64,000 nucleotides of DNA from JAFGOG01 sp034429215 (GTDB lineage Bacteria; Chloroflexota; Anaerolineae; JAAYZQ01), in assembly GCA_034429215.1 (NCBI GenBank), contig DAOUGI010000019.1:62001-126000 (forward strand). The letters run 5' to 3'. Both the position numbers and the translations under genes were made by a program. How positions within the stretch are numbered: the stretch's first letter is position 1; every line of letters starts with the position of its first letter. This document shows, piece after piece, positions 31,997-41,281 of the stretch. Under the pieces are notes generated by a model, which worked only from the letters and a program-made list of their open reading frames with translations, made no database searches and had not been told where the DNA came from.

Positions 31997-32749
31997 ATGA
32001 TGTGGCGCTACCTGCTGGCCGACCTGCACCTGCACACCGTGCTTTCGCCCTGCGCTGAGGTAGAGATGATCCCGCCGCTCATCGTTCGGCGGGCGCAGGA
32101 GCTAGGCCTGGAGGTGATCGCCGTGACCGACCACAATGCAGCCCTCAATGTGACGGCGATGATCGACGCGGCGGCAGGCACAGGACTGACGGTGTTGCCG
32201 GGCATGGAAGTGCAAAGTCGGGAAGAGGTGCACCTGATCACCCTGTTTGACACGGTGGATCAGGTAATGGCCTGGCAGGAGTGTGTTTGGGCCGCTCTGC
32301 CTGACCGGGAGAACGACGAGGCGTTCTTTGGCGCCCAGTTCGTGGTCGATGCCACAGGGGAGTACCGCTACACGGAAAAGCGGATGCTGTCGATCTCGGC
32401 GGCGTTGTCGGTCGAAGAGGTGGTGTTGGGCGTGCGAGCATTGGGTGGAATTGTCCTGCCCGCCCACGTAGATCGCCCGTCCAACAGCCTGATCGCCAAC
32501 CTGGGGTTCGTGCCGCCAGGGCTGGAGATCGCCGGCTTGGAGCTGTCGCGAAGGGCCGACCCAACCCAGGTGGCGCAGCGCCTGCCGCAGATAGCGGGCT
32601 TTGGCCACCTGGTGAGCGGCGATGCCCACCGCCTGGAAGAGATGACCGCACGGACGATGCTAAAAGTGGCAGCGCCGACGGTGGCCGAGATCGCGCTGGC
32701 CCTGACCGGTCAGGATGGGCGGCGCGTCGAGATTCTGAATGTCAAGTAA
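31997..32749 (+). CDS. PHP-domain metal-dependent phosphoesterase
   Basis: A 250-residue PHP protein with YLLADLHLHTVLSPCAEVEM, VIAVTDHNAAL, GMEVQSREEVHLITLF, IVLPAHVDRP and VSGDAHR, which together supply the usual nine metal ligands. Homologues sit between DRTGG/CBS genes and NuoE-like genes in hydrogenase clusters (family knowledge); the substrate is unknown. I placed the start at ATG 31997 (adjacent ATG 32000 gives the same product minus one residue); GTG 31982 is in frame but overlaps the upstream gene more. The NuoE gene follows after 13 bp. Confidence 0.82.
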   Translation: MMWRYLLADLHLHTVLSPCAEVEMIPPLIVRRAQELGLEVIAVTDHNAALNVTAMIDAAAGTGLTVLPGMEVQSREEVHLITLFDTVDQVMAWQECVWAALPDRENDEAFFGAQFVVDATGEYRYTEKRMLSISAALSVEEVVLGVRALGGIVLPAHVDRPSNSLIANLGFVPPGLEIAGLELSRRADPTQVAQRLPQIAGFGHLVSGDAHRLEEMTARTMLKVAAPTVAEIALALTGQDGRRVEILNVK

Positions 32750-32762
32750 AGGGAGAGGATAG

Positions 32763-33266
32763 ATGGCCGAGGAAAGTCATGTGGTAAGCGAAGCGAATCC
32801 GGTGGAGCAGGAGCTGGACCTAACGCCGTTGTACGCGCTGGTGGAAGAGTACAAAACACAGCACGGAGCGGTCATCCCGGTGCTGCAAAAGGCACAGGCG
32901 CTCTATGGCTGGCTGCCGCGGGAGGTGCTGGAGGTCGTTTCCAAAGGGATGCGGGTGCCACTGAGTCGGATTTATGGCGTGGTGACCTTTTACTCCCAAT
33001 TCTACCTGACCCGCCGAGGGCGCCACATCGTCCGCCAATGTGACGGCACCGCCTGTCACGTGCGGGGGGCGGCGCAGATCATCGACACCTGCCAGAACCG
33101 GCTGGGGATCAAGGCCGGGCAGACGACGCCCGATTACCGGCTGACCTACGAAGTGGTCTATTGTCTGGGATCGTGCGGATTGGCGCCGGTGGCCATGATC
33201 GACGACAAGGTCGTCGGCCACCTGGTGCCCGAGACGACAGTCAAGCTGCTGGAAGAATTAGTGTAG
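32763..33266 (+). CDS. nuoE: NADH-oxidoreductase subunit E-like [2Fe-2S] protein
   Basis: A 167-residue thioredoxin-like ferredoxin of the NuoE/HydC/HoxE family. Its four cluster cysteines are C93, C98, C134 and C138 (QCDGTACHVRG and YCLGSCGLAP), in canonical spacing. It would pass electrons between NuoF-type flavin and the Fe-S chain of the formate dehydrogenase. The GHGAVIPVLQ-like start (TQHGAVIPVLQKAQALYGWLP) and IYGVVTFYSQF are family hallmarks. Its TAG stop codon lies next to a hairpin repeat at 33267-33288. Confidence 0.92.
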   Translation: MAEESHVVSEANPVEQELDLTPLYALVEEYKTQHGAVIPVLQKAQALYGWLPREVLEVVSKGMRVPLSRIYGVVTFYSQFYLTRRGRHIVRQCDGTACHVRGAAQIIDTCQNRLGIKAGQTTPDYRLTYEVVYCLGSCGLAPVAMIDDKVVGHLVPETTVKLLEELV

Positions 33267-33288
33267 GGGCGACCCCCTGTAGTCGCCC
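33267..33288. repeat. Stop-adjacent hairpin repeat
   Basis: GGGCGAC (33267-33273) pairs with GTCGCCC (33282-33288), immediately after the nuoE stop. The same TAGGGGC/GCCC design appears after other stop codons in the window (42563, 61633). Confidence 0.55.
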
Positions 33289-33300
33289 GGGGAGGGAATG

Positions 33301-33687
33301 ATGCCAACAATCAAATCAATTGAGGATCTCAAAAGGATCCGGGAACAGGCCCAGCAAGATTTCAAGATCCGGCTCGAGACGAACACCAAAATCATCGTGG
33401 GGATGGGCACTTGCGGTATCGCCGCCGGCGCGCGGGAGACGATGCACGCCATCTTGGAAGAGCTGCAAAAGCACGAGATCGACGCCCACATCACGACCGT
33501 GGGCTGCATCGGGATGTGCTCGAAAGAGCCACTGGTAGACATTGAGCAGGCGGGCAAGCCGAGGATCACCTATTGCAACATACTGCCTGACATGGTGCCC
33601 CGCTTGATCGAGGAGCACCTGATCAAGGGCAACATAGTCCGGGAGTGGGCGATGGGCCGCCTGTCTTCCGAAGGAGTGGGGCAGTAA
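33301..33687 (+). CDS. Thioredoxin-like [2Fe-2S] ferredoxin
   Basis: A 128-residue thioredoxin-like ferredoxin, as found between NuoE- and NuoF-type genes in hydrogenase operons. Cysteines MGTCGIAAGA (near 36) and VGCIGMCSKEPLVDI (near 65-69), plus Cys near 86 (ITYCNI), supply the cluster. It duplicates the fold of the NuoF N-terminus and may be an additional electron carrier. Start ATG 33301 or the adjacent ATG 33298 after GGGGAGGG. It ends one base before NuoF-GltD. Confidence 0.85.
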   Translation: MPTIKSIEDLKRIREQAQQDFKIRLETNTKIIVGMGTCGIAAGARETMHAILEELQKHEIDAHITTVGCIGMCSKEPLVDIEQAGKPRITYCNILPDMVPRLIEEHLIKGNIVREWAMGRLSSEGVGQ

Positions 33688-33688
33688 C

Positions 33689-36600
33689 ATGGCAGAACCA
33701 TTGTATCGAGCGAATGTCCTGGTCTGTGGCGGCACCGGCTGCGAGGCATCCGGATCGAGCAGCACCTACCAGATGTTGGTCGAGGAGGTCGCGCGCCGCG
33801 GGCTGGCCAGCGAGATAGAGACGATCCACACCGGCTGCCGGGGCTTTTGCGCCATGGGCCCGGTCATCATCATTTATCCCGACGGCATCTTTTACTGCCA
33901 GGTCAAGGCCGAGGATATCCCCTTACTGGTCGAAGAGACGCTGGTCAAGGGCCGCGTAGTCGAGCGATTGACCTACAAAGAGCCGTCGGATCACCAGGCA
34001 GTGCCATTCTACGGCCAGATCCCGTTCTACAGCAAGCAGTTGCGCATCACGCTGCGCAACTGCGGTATGATCGACCCGGAGAATATCGAAGAGTATATCG
34101 CCCGCGACGGCTACCAGGCACTGGTCAAAGCGCTGTCGTCCATGACGCCTGCCCAGGTAGTGGACGAGGTCAAGCGCTCGGGCCTGCGCGGTCGGGGTGG
34201 GGCCGGCTTTCCGACCGGCGTCAAGTGGGAGCTGACGGCCAAGGCGCCGGGCGCCTCCAAGTACGTGGTGTGCAACGCCGACGAAGGCGACCCCGGCGCT
34301 TTTATGGACAGGTCGCTGATCGAAGGCGACCCCCACTGCCTGATCGAAGGTATGACCCTCTGTGGCTATGCCGTGGGCGCTCAGGAAGGTTATGTCTACT
34401 GCCGGGCCGAGTACCCGCTGGCCATCAAACGGTTGCACATCGCCATCGCCAAGGCCGAAGAGTATGGGCTGCTGGGCGACAACATCCTTGGCAGCGACTT
34501 TTCGTTCCACCTGCACGTCAAAGAGGGCGCCGGGGCGTTCGTCTGTGGTGAGGAGACGGCCCTGTTGGCCTCCATCGAGGGCCGCCGGGGCGAGCCGCGT
34601 CCCCGCCCGCCCTTCCCGGCGGTGTCGGGACTGTGGAACAAGCCGACCAACCTGAACAACGTCAAGAGCTATGCCAACACGCCGCAGATCATCCTCAACG
34701 GCGCCGAATGGTTCGCCGGCATCGGCTCACCCAAATCGCCGGGGACGGCCATCTTTGCCCTGACCGGCAAAGTGAACAACACCGGCCTGGTCGAAGTGCC
34801 GATGGGCATCACCCTGGGCGAGATCATCTACGACATCGGCGGCGGCGTCCCCGACGGCAAGCACTTCAAGGCCGTGCAGACCGGCGGCCCGCTGGGTGGC
34901 TGCATCCCGGCCCAGCACCTGAACGTCCAGGTCGATTTCGACTCGCTAAAACAGGTGGGCGCGGTCATGGGCTCCGGTGGCATGATCGTGGTCGACGAAG
35001 ACACCTGCATGGTCGAGTTCGCCAAGTTCTTCCTGCAATTCGCCACGGCCGAGAGCTGTGGCAAGTGCATCCCCTGCCGGGTGGGTGGAAAGCGGATGCT
35101 GGAGGTGCTGACCCGGATTTGCGAGGGCAAGGGCCAGATGAGCGACCTGGACACCATCCGCAGCCTGGCGGCCGGGATGGAGACCGGCTCACTGTGCGCC
35201 CTGGGACAGTTGACGCCGGGGCCGGTGATGGCCGCGTTGCGCTACTTTGAAGAAGAGTTCATCAGCCACATCGTCGAAAAGCGTTGTTCGGCAGGGGCAT
35301 GCAAGCCGCTGGTACGCGCCCGCTGCACGAACGCCTGCCCGGCCGAAGTGGACGTACCGAGCTATATCGCCCTGGTGGCTCAGGGACGCTATGCCGAGGG
35401 GTTGGAGATCCACCGCCGCAAGAACCCGTTCGCCCTGGTTTGCGGGCGAGTGTGCCCGGCTTTTTGCGAGCAGCGTTGCCGCCGGGCAGACATCGACGAG
35501 CCGATCGCCATCCGCGCTGCCAAGCGCTACATGGCCGATCACGAGTTCGAAAAGCCGTGGACACCGGCGGTCGAGGGCACACCCAAAAAGGAACGGGTAG
35601 CAGTCATCGGCGCAGGGCCGGCCGGCCTGACGGCGGCCCTGCGGCTATCGCAGATGGGCTACAAGGTAACGGTTTTCGAAAAGCTGCCGGTGGCGGGTGG
35701 CATGATGGCGGTGGGCATTCCCGAGTACCGCCTGCCAAGACCGGCGCTGAACCAGGAGATCGACAACATCCGGCGGGCCGGAGCGGAGATCCGCTGCAAC
35801 CAGGCCCTGGGACGGGATTTCACCCTCGATTCACTGCAGGCAGATGGCTACAAGGCCGTGGTGCTGGCCCTCGGCGCTCACCGCAGCAGCAAGATGCGGA
35901 TCGAAGGCGAGGACAAAGCCGGCGTCCTCCACGGCATCGACTTTTTGCGAGAGGTAGCCCTTGGCAGCCCACCCGACCTGCGCGGCAAGCGCGTGGCGGT
36001 GGTTGGCGGCGGCAACGCAGCCATCGACGCCGTCCGCACCGCGTGGCGGTTGGGCGCCAGTGAGGTGCATGTTATCTACCGGCGCCGCCGGGAGGACATG
36101 CCGGCCTACGAGGAAGAGATCGAAGCAGCCGAACAGGAAGGAGCTATCTTCCACTACCTCACCAACCCGACGCGGGTGCTCGGCGACGATCGCGTCACCG
36201 GGATCGAGTGTCTCAAGCAGACACTGGGCGACTTTGACAGCAGCGGCCGCAGGCGGCCCATTCCGCTGTCCGGCTCAGAGTTTGTCATCGACGTCGATCT
36301 GCTCATCCCGGCTATCGGCCAAGGGACCGACCTGACCGGGCTGGATGATACGGTGTCCGTGCGGCGCGATGGCACCTTCGAGGTAGACGCCTCGCTTGGC
36401 ACGTCGCGGCCTGGCGTCTTTGCCGCGGGCGACGCGGCCAGCGGGCCGGCCACGGTGATCGAAGCGGTAGCCCAGGGCAACGCCGTGGCGCGGACCGTCG
36501 ATCACTACCTGCGCACCGGGCAGATGCCCGCCGAAAAGCTGGTGACGCTGCCCGGCTACGAGGTCGTGGAGCAACCCTTTAGCCTGGACGACTATGCCGA

Positions 36601-36799
36601 GGCCAAGCGGCCTGCCGCGCCCCACCTGCCGGTGGCCGAGCGGCAAGGCAGCTTCCGGGAAGTGGAATCGCGGATGGACGAGCACACAATTCAGGAAGAA
36701 TGCAAGCGCTGCTTGCGCTGCGACCTAGAATGGTTGCAGGAGATGGGCTTGGCCTTCCAGCGGGTGCCGGAACATGCAGTAATTGAGAAGGGGAGGTAA
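33689..36799 (+). CDS. nuoF: NuoF-like flavoprotein fused to GltD-like FAD/NAD(P) oxidoreductase
   Basis: A 1036-residue fusion. Residues 1-110 form a thioredoxin-like [2Fe-2S] domain (CGGTGC...GCRGFC). Residues 150-360 form the FMN/NADH-binding NuoF core (GLRGRGGAGFPTGVKW, NADEGDPGAFMDR, GAGAFVCGEETALL). SLBB follows, then the [4Fe-4S] site C457, C460, C463 plus Cys near 503. From about 530 on comes a GltD-like module: a cysteine-rich Fe-S segment, then VIGAGPAGL, VVGGGNAA and GDAASGPAT Rossmann motifs. It replaces the bacterial-ferredoxin tail of HydB-like subunits. The second flavin module suggests electron confurcation or NADP use (inference). It is coupled to fdhA. Confidence 0.9.
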   Translation: MAEPLYRANVLVCGGTGCEASGSSSTYQMLVEEVARRGLASEIETIHTGCRGFCAMGPVIIIYPDGIFYCQVKAEDIPLLVEETLVKGRVVERLTYKEPSDHQAVPFYGQIPFYSKQLRITLRNCGMIDPENIEEYIARDGYQALVKALSSMTPAQVVDEVKRSGLRGRGGAGFPTGVKWELTAKAPGASKYVVCNADEGDPGAFMDRSLIEGDPHCLIEGMTLCGYAVGAQEGYVYCRAEYPLAIKRLHIAIAKAEEYGLLGDNILGSDFSFHLHVKEGAGAFVCGEETALLASIEGRRGEPRPRPPFPAVSGLWNKPTNLNNVKSYANTPQIILNGAEWFAGIGSPKSPGTAIFALTGKVNNTGLVEVPMGITLGEIIYDIGGGVPDGKHFKAVQTGGPLGGCIPAQHLNVQVDFDSLKQVGAVMGSGGMIVVDEDTCMVEFAKFFLQFATAESCGKCIPCRVGGKRMLEVLTRICEGKGQMSDLDTIRSLAAGMETGSLCALGQLTPGPVMAALRYFEEEFISHIVEKRCSAGACKPLVRARCTNACPAEVDVPSYIALVAQGRYAEGLEIHRRKNPFALVCGRVCPAFCEQRCRRADIDEPIAIRAAKRYMADHEFEKPWTPAVEGTPKKERVAVIGAGPAGLTAALRLSQMGYKVTVFEKLPVAGGMMAVGIPEYRLPRPALNQEIDNIRRAGAEIRCNQALGRDFTLDSLQADGYKAVVLALGAHRSSKMRIEGEDKAGVLHGIDFLREVALGSPPDLRGKRVAVVGGGNAAIDAVRTAWRLGASEVHVIYRRRREDMPAYEEEIEAAEQEGAIFHYLTNPTRVLGDDRVTGIECLKQTLGDFDSSGRRRPIPLSGSEFVIDVDLLIPAIGQGTDLTGLDDTVSVRRDGTFEVDASLGTSRPGVFAAGDAASGPATVIEAVAQGNAVARTVDHYLRTGQMPAEKLVTLPGYEVVEQPFSLDDYAEAKRPAAPHLPVAERQGSFREVESRMDEHTIQEECKRCLRCDLEWLQEMGLAFQRVPEHAVIEKGR

Positions 36800-36806
36800 G
36801 CGAGCG

Positions 36807-39509
36807 ATGGCAACGCTGAACATCACCATTGATGGCCTTAAGCTAACAGCAGAAGAAGGTCAAACCGTCATGCAGGCAGCCACAGCGGCAGGTATCAAGA
36901 TCCCGGCGCTGTGCCACCACCCGTCGCTCAAGCCGATCGGCGCCTGCCGGGTCTGCCTGGTTGAAGTGGCGCGGCAGCGGACTCTGCAGCCGGCCTGCAC
37001 CTTCCCGGTCATGGAAGGCATGGAGGTTCAAACCCATTCGCCGAAGGTGGTCGAGGCTCGTCGCTTTGTGCTGGAACTGCTGCTGTCGGACCATCCGCTC
37101 GACTGCATGACCTGCGAGCGGACCGGCAACTGCGAGCTTCAAGACCTGGCCTACGAGTATGGCCTGAAAGAGAGCCGCTTCCCCGGCATCCAGCACGCCT
37201 ACGACATCGACACATCCAACCCCTTCTACGTGCGGGACTATAACAAGTGCATCCTGTGCCGGCGGTGCGTGCGCGCCTGCAACGAAATCAACGGCGTAGA
37301 GGCCATCGGCACCATCCAGCGCGGCTTTAGCACCAAGATCGGCACCGCCTTTGATGGGTCAATGCAGGACAGCCCGTGCGAGTTCTGCGGGATGTGTGTC
37401 GAGGTGTGCCCGACGGCGGCGCTCGTGCCTGTCCTGCGGGCGGGCAAGGGTCGCCCCTGGGAGTTCAAGCAGGTGGCGACCACCTGCACCTACTGTGGCG
37501 TGGGCTGCCAATTCTACCTGGAGGTCAAGGACGGGAAAATCGTGCAGGTAGCCTCCAAGTGGGATGCTCCGGCCAATCATGGCTGGACCTGCGTCAAGGG
37601 ACGCTTTGGCTGGGACTTTGTCCATCACCCCGACCGCCTGACCAAGCCGCTGGTGCGCCGAACCAAAGGCGGCCCGCTGGAAGAGGCCGAGTGGGATGAG
37701 GCGCTGGACCTGGTGGCGACACGGCTCAAGACGATCAAAGAAGAGTCGGGGCCTGCCGCGTTCGGCGCGTTCACCTCGGCCAAGTGCACCAACGAAGAGA
37801 ACTATGTGCTGCAAAAATTCACCCGGGCGGTGATGGGGACAAACAACATCGACCACTGTGCCCGCCTCTGACACAGCCCTACTGTGACCGGTCTGGTCAC
37901 ATCATTCGGCTCTGGGGCGATGACCAACAGCTTTGACGACATCGCCGAGCAAGCACAGGCCTACTTTATCATCGGCTCGAACACCACCGAGCAGCATCCG
38001 GTGCTTGGCATGCGCCTGCGCCAGGCAATCAAGCAGCGGGGAGCCAAGCTCATCCTGTGCGATCCGCGCCTAATCCCGATCGCCGACCTGGCCACCCTGC
38101 ACATCCGGCATAAACCGGGGACCGACATCGCTCTGCTGAACGGGATCATGAACGTCCTGATCGAACAGGACCTGTATGACAAAGAGTTTGTCGCCCAGAG
38201 GACGGAGGGCTTTGAGGATCTCAAGGCCAAAATAGCGGACTATACCCCAGAACGGGTGGCCAAAATCTGCGGCGTGGATGCAGCACAGATCGTCGAGGCA
38301 GCTCACATATTGGCCGCCAACCGGCCCGCAGCGCTCCTGTATGCCATGGGCATCACCCAGCACATCACCGGGCACCAAAACGTCATCAGCTGCGCCAACT
38401 TGCAGATGCTGCTGGGCAACATGGGCGTGCCGGGAGGTGGGGTCAACCCCCTGCGCGGCCAGAACAACGTCCAGGGTGCCTGCGATATGGGCGGCCTGCC
38501 CAACGTCTACACCGCCTACCAGGCAGTGACCCTGGAGGCCAGCCAGAAAAAGTTTGAAGAGGCCTGGGGTGTGCCCCTGCCCAACAAGGTGGGGTTGACG
38601 GTCACGGAGATGCTGCCCCAGGTGGTCCAGGGCGCCGTGCGCTCCCTGTACATCATGGGCGAGAACCCGGCGCTGTCGGACCCGAATGCCGACCACAGCG
38701 CCGCGTGCCTGCAAAAGGCCGATTTTCTGGTAGTCCAGGACATCTTTCTCACCGAAACGGCGGCGTTGGCCGACGTGGTGCTGCCCAGCTATAGTTGGGC
38801 CGAAAAGCTGGGCACCTTCACCAACTCGGAGCGGCGGGTCCAGTTCGTCCGGCCCGCGGTGCCGCCGCCCGGCGAGGCCAAGCCCGATTGGTGGATCATC
38901 GGCGAGATCGCGCGGCGCATGGGCTACGATGGCCTGACCTACGGCTCAGAGCAGGAGATCATGGCCGAGATCAACCGTCTGACGCCCAGCTATGGGGGGA
39001 TCACCTACGACCGGATCGGCGATCAAGGGCTGCAGTGGCCCTGCCCAACGGTCGAGCACCCCGGCACCCCGATCCTGCACATCGGCAGGTTCAGCCGAGG
39101 CATGGGCAGCCTGCAGGCCGCCGAGTGGAAACCGCCGGCCGAAGAGACCGACGAGGAATACCCATTCGTGTTCACCACCGGCCGGGTTCTGTACCACTAT
39201 CACACCGGCTCAATGACCCGCCGCTCGGCAGGATTGGAGACGATCTGCCCCGAGGCGATCGTCGAGATCAATACCGGCGATGCCACCCGGCTGTCGATCG
39301 CCGACGGCGCAATGGTCAGGGTCATCTCGCGCCGGGGTCAAGTCACGGCCAAGGCCGAGGTGAGCGACAAGGTCGAGCCCGGCGTCGTCTTTATGCCCTG
39401 GCACTTTGCCGAGGCAGCGGCTAACAAGTTGACCATCGCTGCACTGGATCCGATCGCCAAGATACCGCAGTTAAAGGTGTGCGCGGTCAGGGTCGAGGCA
39501 GCGGCGTAG
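36807..39509 (+). CDS. fdhA: Formate dehydrogenase alpha subunit, selenocysteine-containing (in-frame TGA)
   Basis: A 900-residue molybdenum or tungsten bis-MGD enzyme, reading TGA at 37869 as selenocysteine 355. The N-terminal NuoG-like part carries a [2Fe-2S] site (CHHPSLKPIGACRVC...), HPLDCMTCERTGNCELQ, and two [4Fe-4S] clusters (CILCRRCVRAC, CEFCGMCVEVCP). The catalytic part starts CTYCGVGCQF with TCVKG. Near the active site NIDHCARL-U-HSPTVTGL aligns with the E. coli FdhF CCARVUHGPSVAGL. Downstream it keeps GMGITQH-, RGQNNVQGACDMG- and PSYSWAE-type segments. ATG 36807 follows GGGGAGG. Split annotations (36807-37871 and 37884-39509) are artefacts of the TGA. It partners NuoE/NuoF-GltD for NAD(P)-linked formate oxidation or CO2 reduction. 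Confidence 0.93.
37869..37901 (+). promoter_or_regulatory. Selenocysteine codon TGA with SECIS-like hairpin
   Basis: TGA at 37869-37871 stands at the catalytic Sec position. TGTGACC (37883-37889) and GGTCACA (37895-37901) form a perfect seven-bp stem with loop GGTCT, 11 bases after the TGA. The GGUCU loop equals the key loop of the E. coli fdhF SECIS (UGCAGGUCUGCA), and the spacing lies in the bacterial range. The element would bind SelB with Sec-tRNA. Confidence 0.88.
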
Positions 39510-39535
39510 GACAAATCAAAACAGGAGGTACAACT

Positions 39536-40030
39536 GTGGACGTCATCAAAATCTATCAATATGCTCTACAGCGTGAATATGAGGGCCGGGATTTCTTTCG
39601 CAATAATGCCAAGCGGGTTGGACACGCGGCGGCAGCCGGCGTGTTCGAAAACCTGGCCGCTGAGGAAGAAAAGCACATCGTCTTCATCCAGAGCCTGATC
39701 GACGCTTTGCAGGGAAAAGGCACCTCGCCGCTGCAGACCGGCAAGGCGCTGGAAGAGGCAGGCTTTTTCTCGACCCGCGCCCAGAGCGAGGCGCTGGACC
39801 AGACGGTGATCGAGGCGATGGTGCCCGACCTGCCCGTGCTGCGCACCGCCTACCTGATCGAGCGCGACTTTGCCGAGTTCTACGAGATGTCGGCCAAGCA
39901 GGTAGAGGACAAAACGGCGAAAAAGTCGCTGCAGATGCTGGGCCGCTGGGAGCGGCAGCACGAAAAGCTGTTCAAGATGATGCACGACAAGGCCTTTGAA
40001 GAGTACGCCTCCATGCCCTGGGGCGGCTAA
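39536..40030 (+). CDS. Rubrerythrin-like ferritin-family protein
   Basis: A 164-residue four-helix ferritin-like protein. EYEGRDFFRNNAKR, NLAAEEEKHIVFIQSL, IERDFAEFYEMSAKQ and GRWERQHEKLFKMM provide the two ExxH-type half-sites of a di-iron centre; the rubredoxin-like tail of rubrerythrin is missing. The likely role is peroxide scavenging or iron handling near the oxygen-sensitive formate dehydrogenase. GTG 39536 with ACAGGAGGTAC is chosen over an earlier in-frame start inside fdhA. It is the last gene of the operon, followed by a strong hairpin. Confidence 0.85.
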   Translation: MDVIKIYQYALQREYEGRDFFRNNAKRVGHAAAAGVFENLAAEEEKHIVFIQSLIDALQGKGTSPLQTGKALEEAGFFSTRAQSEALDQTVIEAMVPDLPVLRTAYLIERDFAEFYEMSAKQVEDKTAKKSLQMLGRWERQHEKLFKMMHDKAFEEYASMPWGG

Positions 40031-40082
40031 CAAAGACAATCCTCCGGGCCAAGCCTTGGAGGTCTAGTCCTGCCAATCAAAA

Positions 40083-40122
40083 GTGCGGGTTTCAGACCCT
40101 GCCTAGGGCCTGGAACCCGCAC
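40083..40122. terminator. Long hairpin between rubrerythrin-like and desuccinylase-like genes
   Basis: GTGCGGGTTTCAG (40083-40095) pairs with CTGGAACCCGCAC (40110-40122) with one wobble; CCCT/AGGG continues inside. No T-run follows, and the ribosome site of the next gene (AAGGAG) begins nine bases on. It may end the formate dehydrogenase operon or cap the next mRNA. Confidence 0.5.
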
Positions 40123-40141
40123 GCTGACGGAAGGAGCTTGC

Positions 40142-41260
40142 ATGCCAAAAACAATCACATTGGGGACGGCCACTGCCCAGCCGGGCACCATCCAATATGG
40201 CCGCTGGGAGGCGCTCAGCCACCCAACGGGACACGTCGAATTCCTGCCGGTGATCATCGCCCAGGGCGCGGCCGACGGCCCCTGCCTGTGGCTCACCGCC
40301 GGCATCCACGGCGTCGAGCATGCCGGGCCGTTGGTCATCTATCGGCTCGTCACCCAGGAGATGGTGGATCACCTGCGAGGCACGATCGTCGCCATCCCGG
40401 CGCTCAACCCGGCAGGCCTGCGCACTATGAAACGCGAGCCATACCACGCCGACAAGGACCCCAATCGCATGTGGCCCGACGGCAAGCCCAAGAAACCGTA
40501 CGACCTGGACAAGGAGCCGCCCTCGTCGTTGGAAAAGGCCTACGAGCGTCTGTTCGAGACGATGGCTGCCACCGCCAATTACCTGATCGACTATCACAAC
40601 GCCTGGACCAATTCGATCTCCTTTGTCTTCCGCGACCGGTTGCTGTACCGGGCCGACGAGAACGGAGACCAGCACAAGGCAGAAGCAGAGGCCCTGTCGG
40701 CTAAGCAGGGCGAGATGGTCAAGGCCTACGGCCACACCATCATCACCGATTTTCCCGCCGAGAAATATATAGACGAGGACCTGCATCGCTCCACGTCGGC
40801 GGCCCCCCTGCTGCTAAAAGGCATACCGGCGTTCACGCCCGAGCTGGGCACCGGCCACATGCCCGACCCGGCCATCGTCGCCGCGGCGGCCGCCGGCACC
40901 CGCAACGTCATGCGCTGGGCCGGCATGTTGGACGGCGCCCCGGAACCGATCGAGGGGATCAAAATAGTCGATCCCGGCTTTCGGGTGCGGCGTTGCAGCA
41001 CCCCCCGTGTGCCAGAAGCCTGCATCGTCCAACACCTGGTCCAGCCCGGCGACCTGGTCAAGGTCGGCGACCCGGTCGCCGAGATGCGGGACGTGTGGGG
41101 CCGGCCGGTAGGCGATGGCCTGCTCCGCTCCGAATACGACGGCTTTGTCATCGGCCGGTCGCACGGCATCTACTACTATGCCGGCGACGCCGTCCTGGGT
41201 ACAGCCATCCGCGACGAGGCGGCATTGGTAGCGCCCTATCCGCCCGAGTATTTCAAATAG
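40142..41260 (+). CDS. Succinylglutamate desuccinylase/aspartoacylase-family hydrolase
   Basis: A 372-residue zinc hydrolase of the AstE/AspA (M14-like) family. The zinc motif reads GIHGVEHAGP near residue 54 (H-X2-E), ALNPAGLRTMKREPYHADKDPNRMWPD gives the substrate-binding Arg/Asn and NR(X) loop, and DYHNA with the later PELGTGH supplies a third His and the catalytic Glu. A C-terminal beta domain (HLVQPGDLVKVGDPVAEMRDVWG) is usual. It releases an acyl or amide group from a small molecule. It heads a run of closely spaced genes including M55 and LysA-type enzymes; the substrate is unknown. ATG 40142 follows GGAAGGAGC. Confidence 0.82.
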   Translation: MPKTITLGTATAQPGTIQYGRWEALSHPTGHVEFLPVIIAQGAADGPCLWLTAGIHGVEHAGPLVIYRLVTQEMVDHLRGTIVAIPALNPAGLRTMKREPYHADKDPNRMWPDGKPKKPYDLDKEPPSSLEKAYERLFETMAATANYLIDYHNAWTNSISFVFRDRLLYRADENGDQHKAEAEALSAKQGEMVKAYGHTIITDFPAEKYIDEDLHRSTSAAPLLLKGIPAFTPELGTGHMPDPAIVAAAAAGTRNVMRWAGMLDGAPEPIEGIKIVDPGFRVRRCSTPRVPEACIVQHLVQPGDLVKVGDPVAEMRDVWGRPVGDGLLRSEYDGFVIGRSHGIYYYAGDAVLGTAIRDEAALVAPYPPEYFK

Positions 41261-41281
41261 CCACGCCATGAGGCGTGCCCT

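Noticed and set aside
37869..37886. Premature stop or frameshift making fdhA a pseudogene
   Set aside because: Both sides are in the same frame, well conserved and without other lesions; the TGA is at the exact Sec position and a SECIS-like loop follows.
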